11,532 nucleotides of DNA. It comes from Alphaproteobacteria bacterium (lineage in GTDB: Bacteria; Pseudomonadota; Alphaproteobacteria; Sphingomonadales; Sphingomonadaceae). Each line of letters opens with the position of its first letter. The first letter of the stretch is position 1. The notes below the pieces were generated by a model. The model had not been told where the DNA came from. It made no database searches and saw only the letters and a program-made list of their open reading frames with translations. Where the stretch lies: assembly GCA_016650315.1 (NCBI GenBank), contig JAENVZ010000127.1, positions 1 through 11,532 of the forward strand, given 5' to 3'. A program made the translations under genes and the position numbers. This document shows, piece after piece, positions 1 to 6,877 of the stretch.

Positions 1-1217
1 TCAAAAGCGCCAAGGTGGGCGAAACCGTGCAAGTCCTGCTCAACCAGACGCCCTTCTACGGAGAGAGCGGTGGGCAGGTCGGGGATTCCGGAAAGATCAC
101 TTCGCTCAATGACTTCGAAGGTGATGTTGAGGATACAATGAAGCCGCTGGGCCGCCTCCACGCGCTGCTCCTCACCATACGCAAAGGCCTCCTCAAAGTC
201 GGCGACACGGTCCATCAAAAGGTCGATTCCGAACGCCGCGACCGCATTCGCGCCAACCACAGCGCCACGCACTTGCTCCATGCCGCCTTGCGCGAACGGC
301 TTGGCGGTCATGTGACACAGAAGGGCAGTTTGGTCGCGGCTGATCGCTTGCGCTTCGACTTTTCGCAACCTGACGCCCTGACGCCGGGTCAGATCGCGCA
401 GGTGGAGGCGGACGTGAACGCCCAGATTCGCGGCAATGATCCTGTCACCACCCGATTGATGACGCCTGATGACGCCATCGAGGCGGGCGCAATGGCGTTG
501 TTCGGGGAAAAATATGGTGATGAAGTGCGCGTTCTGTCGATGGGGCAGACCACGGACAGGCATTATTCGGTCGAACTGTGCGGAGGCACGCATGTCACTG
601 CATTAGGCGATATTGGCCTGTTCAAGATCGTCAGCGAATCCGCGGTGTCGAGCGGCATTCGCCGGATCGAGGCGTTGACAGGTGAAGCGGCGCGCCTGTG
701 GCTTGTCGATCGTGAGGACAAGCTGAAAGCCGCTGCCGCCGCGCTCAAGACCGCGCCCGATGATGTCCCCGCGCGCATCGCCGCGCTGGTCGAGGAACGG
801 CGCAAGCTGGAACGCGAGCTGGCCGACGCGAAAAAGGCGTTGGCGCTTGGCGGCGGAGTGAAGGGTGGGGTGGATGCCACCGGGCCTGAGCAGGTTGGTA
901 ATGTCAATTTTCTGGGTCAGGTGATCGAGGGTCTGGATCCGAAGGAATTGCGCGGCATTGTCGATGAAAACAAGAAGAAGCTGGGGTCCGGCGTCAGTGC
1001 ATTGGTTGCTGTTGTCGATGGCCGCGCTTCAATTGCCGTTGGTGTCACCGATGACCTGATCGCCAGCCACAGTGCTGTCGAGCTGGTTCGTGTCGGTGTG
1101 GAGGCTTTGGGCGGCAAGGGTGGCGGAGGACGTCCTGATATGGCTCAGGGCGGCGGTCCTGATGGCGATAAAGCTGCGGCGGCTATCGAGGCTGTAAAGG
1201 CGGCGTTGGTCAAATAA
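1..1217 (+). CDS. alaS: Alanyl-tRNA synthetase, C-terminal part (5' end outside window)
   Basis: Class II synthetase that charges tRNA-Ala with alanine in the cytosol and removes mischarged serine or glycine. The first complete codon is at base 3; the frame is open to the left edge, so the true start is not in the window. About 404 residues are visible against a family length near 870-880, so the catalytic domain is missing. What remains is the editing domain, with the FYGESGGQVGD segment, the HSATH zinc motif (His codons at 258 and 270) and the CGGTH motif (Cys at 579, His at 591). A charged helical linker follows, then the C-terminal DHHA1 domain with its glycine-rich GGKGGGGRPDMAQGGG motif (1110-1157). 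The two zinc/editing motifs and the glycine-rich end are intact. The stop overlaps the convergent glycosyltransferase stop by 8 bp. The GTG at 15 is an internal valine codon, not a start. Confidence 0.98.
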   Translation, partial: KSAKVGETVQVLLNQTPFYGESGGQVGDSGKITSLNDFEGDVEDTMKPLGRLHALLLTIRKGLLKVGDTVHQKVDSERRDRIRANHSATHLLHAALRERLGGHVTQKGSLVAADRLRFDFSQPDALTPGQIAQVEADVNAQIRGNDPVTTRLMTPDDAIEAGAMALFGEKYGDEVRVLSMGQTTDRHYSVELCGGTHVTALGDIGLFKIVSESAVSSGIRRIEALTGEAARLWLVDREDKLKAAAAALKTAPDDVPARIAALVEERRKLERELADAKKALALGGGVKGGVDATGPEQVGNVNFLGQVIEGLDPKELRGIVDENKKKLGSGVSALVAVVDGRASIAVGVTDDLIASHSAVELVRVGVEALGGKGGGGRPDMAQGGGPDGDKAAAAIEAVKAALVK

Positions 1218-2067
1218 TCGACGCCTGCCCGGTCATGCGTCGCAGCGCCAGAAAATCGAACCATGCCACCCCCGGTGACCGTCTTGCATGGAACGACGGC
1301 AGATAGTCGGGATAAAGGTCCGTCAACCGTTCTGGCAGGCCTTCAGGACCCGTGTTCTGCATGATGTCGGATATGATCCGGTTCTGGAAATACCGGATGC
1401 TGTAATTAATCATCCGCCGATATTGCAGGGGCAGCGTGCGCGGGGTTAGCAGATTGACAGGCTCGCAATAAAAACCGGCATCTTCGCACGGCACAACTCG
1501 CTCCTTGTCCCAATGCGCGTCGCTCCGCAGGTCGGTTGCTGCAAGCGCCGCGATCAAGCCATCGTCGCCAATGAGGTCTTCAGGCAGACGAATATTGCGC
1601 CCCTGCATCCGGCGCAGAAAATCGCCTCTCAGCGCATAGAGGTCGCCAAAAAGACCGCGATCCCGTTTCAGTTCCGCCTGATAGGTCAGATGATTACGCC
1701 CATTGAGGGGCATGCCACTGGCGGCATTGGCAAGTGGATTTGCGGCAAGTGTATCGGCCAATGCGTCCAGAGAACCGGGTTTGATTGTGGCGTCGCCATC
1801 CATGAAGATGATGACGTCATGGCGTCCCTTGTCGATGTCGAAGACGAAGCGGTTCCAGGTTCGTGCCTTGCCGCCCGGATGCAGGTCATGAATGTGAACG
1901 TTGGCCCGTTTCCGGGCGCTTAATTGTGCCAGCTCGGCGGTGCGATCGCTCGAACCGTTGACGAGAACGTGAAAATCAATCTCGGTTCGATCAAGCGGCA
2001 GGTTGGCAAGGCACGCTTCGATCCGCCGCTCTTCTTCATGTGCGAATATGGCGACGCAATGGCTCAT
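1210..2067 (-). CDS. Glycosyltransferase family 2 (soluble, GT-A fold)
   Basis: Likely transfers a sugar from a nucleotide-activated donor; the acceptor is unknown. The 285-residue protein opens with a GT-A Rossmann-like start (CVAIFAHEEERRIEACLANL), followed by the VNGSSDRTAE nucleotide-binding segment. It has a DXD-type metal/nucleotide motif, MDGDA (Asp90, Asp92), a downstream acidic PEDLIGDDG motif (Glu163-Asp169), and LQYRRM (215-220), which resembles the QxxRW motif of processive members. I see no membrane segments or signal peptide, so it probably works in the cytoplasm or on the membrane inner face. ATG start at 2065-2067, 9 bp after the stop of the upstream dehydrogenase, so the two are probably co-transcribed; no strong ribosome binding site is visible. 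Its 3' end overlaps alaS by 8 bp, tail to tail. No other polysaccharide genes are nearby, so the product cannot be assigned. Confidence 0.88.
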   Translation of the reverse strand: MSHCVAIFAHEEERRIEACLANLPLDRTEIDFHVLVNGSSDRTAELAQLSARKRANVHIHDLHPGGKARTWNRFVFDIDKGRHDVIIFMDGDATIKPGSLDALADTLAANPLANAASGMPLNGRNHLTYQAELKRDRGLFGDLYALRGDFLRRMQGRNIRLPEDLIGDDGLIAALAATDLRSDAHWDKERVVPCEDAGFYCEPVNLLTPRTLPLQYRRMINYSIRYFQNRIISDIMQNTGPEGLPERLTDLYPDYLPSFHARRSPGVAWFDFLALRRMTGQASII

Positions 2068-2076
2068 CCCGAACCG

Positions 2077-3075
2077 TCAGATCCAGCCTTCCAGCACCTG
2101 ATCGGGTGGCCTGTGGCCATCGGCCCAGACTCGGATATTGGCGATGACCTTGTCCCCGGTGGCGGCGCGGCCTTCAAATGTGGCGGACCCCATATGGGGG
2201 AGAAGTACGACATTGCTGAGCGCCAGCAAGCGCGGATCGACTTCAGGTTCGTGGGTATAGACGTCCAGTCCCGCGCCTGCGATCCGCATTTGCTCAAGCG
2301 CTTCGATCAACGCGCCTTCCTCGATAATCTCGCCGCGAGACGTGTTGATCAGATAGGCTGTCGATTTCAGGAGGGCGATCCGTTCTGCGTTCATCAATTC
2401 ATGCGTTTCGGCATTATGCGGACAATGGATGGAAATAATATCCGACGCCTGCAGCATCGTATCGAGTTCAGGGACAAAGGTCGCATCAAGTGCTTCTTCC
2501 ACACTGGAGGGCAGGCGGCGGCGGTTATGATAGAGGATGGACAGGCCAAATGCGCGTGCGCGCTGGGCCACGGCTTGCCCGATGCGGCCCATGCCAATAA
2601 TGCCCAGCGCTTTTCCGCCAATGCGGTGGCCCAACATGCCGGAGGGACTCCAGCCTGGCCATTTGCCGCTGCGGACCAGTTTCTCTCCTTCGGCCAGCCT
2701 GCGGGGCACGGACAGGATCAGCGCCATGGTCATGTCCGCTGTATCTTCGGTCAGCACGCCGGGCGTGTTGGTTATGATAATGCCTTTTGTTCGCGCGGCT
2801 TTCAGGTCGATATGATCCACGCCATTGCCAAAATTGGCGATAAGCTGCAGCCGGTCGCCCGCTTGTGCGATCAGGTCTGCATCAATGTGGTCAGTGACGG
2901 TTGGCACCAGCACGTCGCAATGGCGCATTGCATTAAGTAATGCCGTCCGGCTCATAGGTTTGTCAGCTTCGTTCAGCACGACATCAAAGAGTTCGCGCAG
3001 GCGATCCTCGGTCACAGTCGGAAGCCGCCGGGTGACGATGACCTTTGGATGAGCAGGGCGCGGACTTTTCGGCAT
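2077..3075 (-). CDS. D-2-hydroxyacid dehydrogenase (glyoxylate/hydroxypyruvate reductase type)
   Basis: NAD(P)H-dependent reduction of a 2-keto acid such as glyoxylate or hydroxypyruvate to the D-2-hydroxy acid; cytosolic. The 332-residue length is typical. The split N- and C-terminal parts form the substrate domain. The central nucleotide domain has GMGRIG (161-166), and the following HNRRR (183-187) has arginines where NADPH-preferring members usually carry them. All three catalytic residues are visible: Arg247 in NTSRGEIIEE, Glu276 in HEPEVD and His294 in LLPHMGS. The FGNGVDHID segment (82-90) is the substrate-carboxylate loop. ATG start at 3073-3075, followed by a basic, proline-rich lead. 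It is first in a two-gene unit with the glycosyltransferase and divergent from the SH3 gene. Substrate choice (glyoxylate, hydroxypyruvate, phenylpyruvate or other) cannot be fixed from sequence; the resemblance is closest to the GyaR/GRHPR group. Confidence 0.93.
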   Translation of the reverse strand: MPKSPRPAHPKVIVTRRLPTVTEDRLRELFDVVLNEADKPMSRTALLNAMRHCDVLVPTVTDHIDADLIAQAGDRLQLIANFGNGVDHIDLKAARTKGIIITNTPGVLTEDTADMTMALILSVPRRLAEGEKLVRSGKWPGWSPSGMLGHRIGGKALGIIGMGRIGQAVAQRARAFGLSILYHNRRRLPSSVEEALDATFVPELDTMLQASDIISIHCPHNAETHELMNAERIALLKSTAYLINTSRGEIIEEGALIEALEQMRIAGAGLDVYTHEPEVDPRLLALSNVVLLPHMGSATFEGRAATGDKVIANIRVWADGHRPPDQVLEGWI

Positions 3076-3082
3076 GTTTTGG

Positions 3083-3111
3083 CGCTATCCGCTTGGGGCC
3101 TAAAAGGTCAA
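3083..3111 (-). promoter_or_regulatory. Possible promoter of the dehydrogenase-glycosyltransferase unit
   Basis: On the minus strand, TTGACC (3111-3106) matches five of six bases of a sigma-70 -35 box. Seventeen bases later, ATAGCG (3088-3083) sits at the -10 position but is a poor match. If used, transcription would begin almost at the ATG at 3075, giving a nearly leaderless mRNA. That would fit the lack of a clear ribosome binding site. The call is weak because the -10 element is poor. Confidence 0.25.
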
Positions 3112-3210
3112 GCACCAATGATATGCACCGTGATGAAGCGCGAATTGAATCAATGCGCGACTTGAAGGCTGCCTGCCGATTTGGCACAGGCAAGGGGAGA
3201 TGTTCGACGG

Positions 3211-3220
3211 GAAGGGGAAC
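3211..3220 (+). promoter_or_regulatory. Ribosome binding site deciding the SH3 protein start
   Basis: A purine-rich GAAGGGGAAC lies a few bases before the ATG at 3224 and supports that start. The in-frame ATG at 3200 has its own AAGGGGAG directly abutting it, with no usable spacing, and would add eight polar residues in front of the signal peptide. Confidence 0.6.
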
Positions 3221-3223
3221 GGC

Positions 3224-3700
3224 ATGACTTCATTGGGGCTACGCAGGGTTTTTCTGACCATCTCGGCAATGGCTGTCCTTATGCCCATGGTGGCTCCTGC
3301 GCAGGACAAGACGCCGCCTTACTGGGCTTCGCTGTCAAAGGATGAAGCCCGGATGCGTACTGGGCCAAGCACGGATTATCCCGCCAACTGGATCTATCGC
3401 CGCCGGGATTTGCCGGTCAGGGTGATCGAACTCTATTCGCATTGGCGCAAGGTTGAGGATCCCGACGGGGTGCAGGGCTGGATGCATGTCCGTCTGCTCA
3501 GTGACCAGCCCACAGCGATCGTAAAGGATGGTGTCCAGATGCTCCGTGAGGCTCCACAGGCCGATGCCAGCGTCCTTTTCCGTGCCGAATCAGGTGTGGT
3601 CGGACGGATTTCGGATTGCGACAAGGGCTGGTGCCTGATCGACGTGCATGGTCAGAAGGGTTTCATTCAAGCCGCTCATATTTGGGGCGCTTCACAATAG
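3224..3700 (+). CDS. Secreted protein with two bacterial SH3-like domains
   Basis: Exported protein of 158 residues from the preferred ATG at 3224. It starts with a signal peptide: basic LRR (6-8), a hydrophobic stretch of about 9-24, and APAQ with probable cleavage near residues 26-27. The mature part holds two SH3-like repeats. The first (about 41-92) has the conserved MRTGPSTDYP and the WRKVEDPDGVQGWMH core. The second (about 97-154) has MLREAP and GWCLIDVHGQKGFI. This matches the SH3_4 (former DUF1058) family common in alphaproteobacteria. Such domains usually bind peptidoglycan or cell-wall peptides in the periplasm, but no ligand is known here. Cys132 and Cys137 could form a disulfide. 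It is divergent from the dehydrogenase, and its stop lies 7 bp from the convergent patatin stop. The alternative start is 3200. Confidence 0.88.
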   Translation: MTSLGLRRVFLTISAMAVLMPMVAPAQDKTPPYWASLSKDEARMRTGPSTDYPANWIYRRRDLPVRVIELYSHWRKVEDPDGVQGWMHVRLLSDQPTAIVKDGVQMLREAPQADASVLFRAESGVVGRISDCDKGWCLIDVHGQKGFIQAAHIWGASQ

Positions 3701-3707
3701 AGCGGAT

Positions 3708-6032
3708 TCATCCGAGCTCGATTCGCAAAGATGCGATCAGATCCGGCACCAACGTCAGCCGTTCCGCTTCTTCATCCAATATCGCATGAAACGCACGTCG
3801 TTTATATACTGTAGCCGCACCGGCGGAGAGATGTTTGCCGACGGGCAGGCTGGACAGGATGATGTCAATCAGCCGGTCCGCGCCATGCAAGCGGCCCCAC
3901 AGATAATCATTTTCTCGATAAGCCCTACTAAAGAATGCCCCAAAACTATTAAATTCTATCCCTTTTAATGTGGCTTCTGCTCCACCTGTACGGATTGCGG
4001 TAGCATCATCAGGGGCAATCCGATCAACCTTTACAGGGTCATATTCGTCCAGTCCTTCGCCTTGAAGGAGGGGCAGGGTCGCAATGTCATAAAAGGGGAA
4101 ACCCAGATAGGCGAGCAGCATCACCCGCCTTTCCTCCTTGGGTAAAGCCCACAAGGCGTCGGACAACAGCCTTTCGGCATGATCGTCCATGTCCTTCAGA
4201 TTGAGCTGCCCGGCCAACAGGTCGATAGCGGCATGTGGCGAGTCGATGAAATTGCGCGCTGCCGTGACCATATCCTCATCATAAAAATCGGATGTTTCAC
4301 GTTCCAGATACAGCGAGAGGCCCTCATAAATGGCATCATGAAAGCCACTGATCGCTTCGGGTGGCGCATTCCGTTCGATTTCCAGTGTTTCGGTCAATCG
4401 GCGTGCCAGAAACCGCAGGCGGCGAATGCGAAAGCCCAGATCATGATTACGGAAAAAGGCAATGACCGGCTCTGACGCCCCGGCGTTCGCCTTTTCCCCG
4501 ATCCGGTCGAGTCCCTGTTCGCGCATGTCTTTCCATATAACGACACGATAGGCTTCTCGTTGCGAAGAGCTGCCGTCCCCGCCCAGGCGAAACAGAAGGC
4601 TGGCTATGTCCTCGACAACGCCTGACAGTTTCAAATGACCGTAAGCGGGATAGGCAAATCCGGACTGCCGCGCCGCGCGCTCCTGCGCCTTTGCCCGCCA
4701 TGCCGCAAGCCGCACAGGTGTTGGCCGGTCGAGGAAAAATACGTTGCCGAACAGCGCATCAACTGTTTCCTCGATTTCAGGACGCAAGGCTTCGGTAATC
4801 CGGAGCATCCGGCGAATACGTTTCGATCGACCTTCTATGGCCTCCAGACTGTCGCGGATCGGCTGTTCGCGAGGAATATCGGACAGCGCGCCAAAGATGG
4901 TGCGGAAAAAGCCGGGCAGAATTTGTTCATTATCACCATTCTCGCGGCGGCGCATTCTGATGCTTCGGATGCCGGGCTTGGGATCGATATAGACGAAGCG
5001 TCTGTCGACCTCGCGCCGGGCCGGGCGGTTGCGCAGTGCGGCGATCGCTTGTGCAAAGGGGGCGTTGGCCAGTACCGATCCGTCGATCAGCACGGTGTCC
5101 TCGGCCGCGCCAATGGCGGACTGGCGCGGCAATATCCGTTTCAGGAACTGGTTGCGTTCGGGCCACAGCCGCTTTCGTTTCTTCAGAACCTTGTCCAGTT
5201 CCCGTACAGTGAAGGGGGGAAAGGCTCCGGGAAAACTGGCGGTCGCACGCGCGGCAAAGGCCAGTTCGGCAATATTGCCCAGATTGCGGTCAACCGCCCC
5301 CCTGACATGAAATCCGATAGTGAGTCGATGTTCGGTTTCAACGACTTCAGGCGGATTATTGAGACGCAATCGTTCGGGATGCCCATCAAAATCCGTTACC
5401 GTGACGAACAGGTCCAGCGGATGGCCTGCCGGGATCAGGGGCGGCCCCGCTTCACAGGCTTCCATCGCATCCAATGCGTCCAGCAACAGGTTAATAAACC
5501 CTTCGCCGCCAAAAGGCGGCGCAAACCAGCGCGCACGGATGAAGTTGGACAATTTGTGACGCACCTCTTCCCGTGCACCCGGAGCAACGGTGCGCGCCAC
5601 CGTGTCGTCGGGCCTCCGCGCCGCCATCCAGACCAGCGGGGCGGCCCAGAATTTGGTAAATTTGCTGAGCGGGCGTGCATCGGGATCGAGGAGCAGATCG
5701 ACGTCCGCATTTTTAAGCCATAGCTCGGTCAGAGGATCGAGCGACTGCCCGGTTTCCAGCGCCTGAGCCAGAAATATACCATTGATCCCGCCTGCGCTGG
5801 CTCCAGCAATGATGTCGGTCATCACCCGTAATTTAAGGTCCGCCTGGGCCTGAATGTCTTCCAGTATTTCATGATAGATCTCAATACTGCCGCCAATCTT
5901 TGGCGCATCGTCATGAAAATCCCTGCTTGCACGGGCAAGATGCCAGATTTCCTTGGTGATGCCGTGCATGTAGATGGCAAGACTGATCCCGCCATAACAC
6001 ACCAGCGCCAGCCTCAGTTCCTTCTCCCTCAT
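3708..6032 (-). CDS. Large patatin-related phospholipase-like protein
   Basis: Predicted serine lipid acyl hydrolase of 774 residues. The N-terminal patatin domain has the glycine-rich oxyanion loop GGIS (14-17), the nucleophile motif GASAGG (77-82, Ser79), the ATASFPGAFPPF block (262-273) and the catalytic aspartate in LIDGS (Asp317); the Ser-Asp dyad is therefore intact. The length, and the long, charged, helix-rich C-terminal half with no second catalytic motif, fit the large 'patatin-related protein' group (TIGR03607, with a DUF3376 region). No signal peptide or clear membrane segment is visible. I chose the ATG at 6030-6032 because the oxyanion loop follows at the normal distance; an in-frame TTG at 6036-6038 would add only two residues. 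Neither start has a good ribosome binding site. It lies 48 bp downstream of the EEP hydrolase on the same strand, so the two may be co-transcribed. The natural lipid is unknown. Confidence 0.92.
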   Translation of the reverse strand: MREKELRLALVCYGGISLAIYMHGITKEIWHLARASRDFHDDAPKIGGSIEIYHEILEDIQAQADLKLRVMTDIIAGASAGGINGIFLAQALETGQSLDPLTELWLKNADVDLLLDPDARPLSKFTKFWAAPLVWMAARRPDDTVARTVAPGAREEVRHKLSNFIRARWFAPPFGGEGFINLLLDALDAMEACEAGPPLIPAGHPLDLFVTVTDFDGHPERLRLNNPPEVVETEHRLTIGFHVRGAVDRNLGNIAELAFAARATASFPGAFPPFTVRELDKVLKKRKRLWPERNQFLKRILPRQSAIGAAEDTVLIDGSVLANAPFAQAIAALRNRPARREVDRRFVYIDPKPGIRSIRMRRRENGDNEQILPGFFRTIFGALSDIPREQPIRDSLEAIEGRSKRIRRMLRITEALRPEIEETVDALFGNVFFLDRPTPVRLAAWRAKAQERAARQSGFAYPAYGHLKLSGVVEDIASLLFRLGGDGSSSQREAYRVVIWKDMREQGLDRIGEKANAGASEPVIAFFRNHDLGFRIRRLRFLARRLTETLEIERNAPPEAISGFHDAIYEGLSLYLERETSDFYDEDMVTAARNFIDSPHAAIDLLAGQLNLKDMDDHAERLLSDALWALPKEERRVMLLAYLGFPFYDIATLPLLQGEGLDEYDPVKVDRIAPDDATAIRTGGAEATLKGIEFNSFGAFFSRAYRENDYLWGRLHGADRLIDIILSSLPVGKHLSAGAATVYKRRAFHAILDEEAERLTLVPDLIASLRIELG

Positions 6033-6080
6033 GAACAAAGAGATGGCAGGCTATAGGGATATTGTCGAGTAAAAGGGCTG

Positions 6081-6776
6081 TTAGACTCGCTCCAGCTCCG
6101 CCCAGATGGGCAGATGGTCAGATGCCTTGCGCGCCGAAGGGCTGTCATGGACGCCGCAGTCTGTCACGACGAGTTGTCCGCAATGCATGATCCGGTCAAG
6201 CCGCGCCACTGGTCGGCGCGCATGAAAGCTTTTCCCGCAATGGGCAAAACTGAAATGATGCCCAAAATCGCGCAGGCACCCACCCTGAGCACTCCATTCG
6301 TTCAGGTCACCCATCAGGACGGTTGGCGATGCGTCGTCATATCCCGCGGCCCGAGCGATAACAGCCGCAGCCTGTCTGCGTCGCCACAGCCCGGATAGGT
6401 CCAGATGCATCCCGAATATGCGCAGCGTTTGATCATTCATCACAACCTCTGCCATTACCGCGCCGCGCGGTTCCAGATAGGGGATATGCAATATGTCGTG
6501 CCGGATGATCATGGCTGATTTGCGCACCAATATCGCATTGCCGTGCCACCCCATGCTGTCGGTGTGAACATCCAGAGGCACCGCTTTGTAATCGCTATGT
6601 AATTCCAGAAGATGGGGAGGGATGGCCGATATGCGGGGACCAAAGCGCCTGTCGGCTTCCTGCAATGCGATAACGTCCGCATCCATTTGGTGCAGTACGT
6701 CCAATATGCGTTCAGGGTTGCGTCGGCGGTCAGTGCCGATGGCCCTGTGCATATTATAGCTGGCAACCTTGATCAT
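6081..6776 (-). CDS. Endonuclease/exonuclease/phosphatase (EEP) family hydrolase
   Basis: Metal-dependent phosphoesterase of 231 residues with the complete EEP active site: Asn8 in SYNMHR, Glu40 in LQEAD, His78 in WHGNA, His124/Asp126 in MHLDL, Asp157/Asn159 in GDLNEW, Asp194 in LDRI, and the terminal SDHLPIW pair Asp220/His221. The fold covers DNA-repair nucleases, inositol phosphatases and phospholipid phosphodiesterases, so the substrate is not given by the motifs. It resembles the short YbhP-like group rather than ExoIII: it begins directly at the catalytic core, lacks the ExoIII inserts and has no signal peptide. ATG start at 6774-6776; AGAGG abuts the start and a GGGAA lies further upstream. 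It is divergent from radA across 101 bp and followed by the patatin gene. Confidence 0.9.
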   Translation of the reverse strand: MIKVASYNMHRAIGTDRRRNPERILDVLHQMDADVIALQEADRRFGPRISAIPPHLLELHSDYKAVPLDVHTDSMGWHGNAILVRKSAMIIRHDILHIPYLEPRGAVMAEVVMNDQTLRIFGMHLDLSGLWRRRQAAAVIARAAGYDDASPTVLMGDLNEWSAQGGCLRDFGHHFSFAHCGKSFHARRPVARLDRIMHCGQLVVTDCGVHDSPSARKASDHLPIWAELERV

Positions 6777-6847
6777 CCTCTACATTTCCCGCTCTTGGTC
6801 GATTGGCGCAAGGAATTAACACAGAGATCACAGATATTTTTCCTGGC

Positions 6848-6862
6848 GTTCCCTCTATGTTC
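6848..6862 (+). promoter_or_regulatory. Candidate LexA (SOS) operator, GTTC-N7-GTTC
   Basis: The sequence reads GTTC (6848-6851), seven bases (6852-6858), GTTC (6859-6862), ending 15 bp before the radA ATG. A direct repeat GTTC-N7-GTTC is the established LexA operator form in alphaproteobacteria. The site lies in the 101-bp divergent gap between radA and the EEP hydrolase, where a repressor could block either promoter. A TATGTT overlapping the second half (6856-6861) might be the radA -10 element, but no good -35 accompanies it. The match is exact at all eight fixed bases; actual LexA binding is inferred. Confidence 0.6.
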
Positions 6863-6877
6863 TGATACATCCGAGTC

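Noticed and set aside
1858..1874. Two closely spaced GTTC words (GTTCCAGGTTC) inside the glycosyltransferase
   Set aside because: The spacing is 3, not 7, and the location is inside a coding region, so it is not a LexA operator form.
1924..2940. Plus-strand open frame of 338 codons
   Set aside because: It lies opposite the dehydrogenase and glycosyltransferase, which have complete catalytic motifs. Its translation is rich in His, Gln, Cys and Arg and shows no recognisable domain: a high-GC antisense shadow.
3648..3968. Plus-strand frame over the SH3/patatin junction
   Set aside because: It overlaps the end of the SH3 gene and the antisense of the patatin 3' end, and shows no domain or ribosome binding site.
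3900..3970. AT-rich patch inside the patatin 3' region
   Set aside because: It stands out by eye, but the reading frame continues normally through it and no repeat, IS end or duplicated target site is visible; too short to indicate transfer.
4635..5723. Plus-strand open frame of 362 codons
   Set aside because: Antisense to the patatin coding region, with no domain, start signal or neighbour to support it.
3708..6776. Anti-phage defence system (patatin effector plus nuclease)
   Set aside because: There is no nucleotide cyclase, sensor or toxin partner, no mobile-element context and no shift in composition; the flanks are housekeeping genes. A lipid-metabolism role is more economical.
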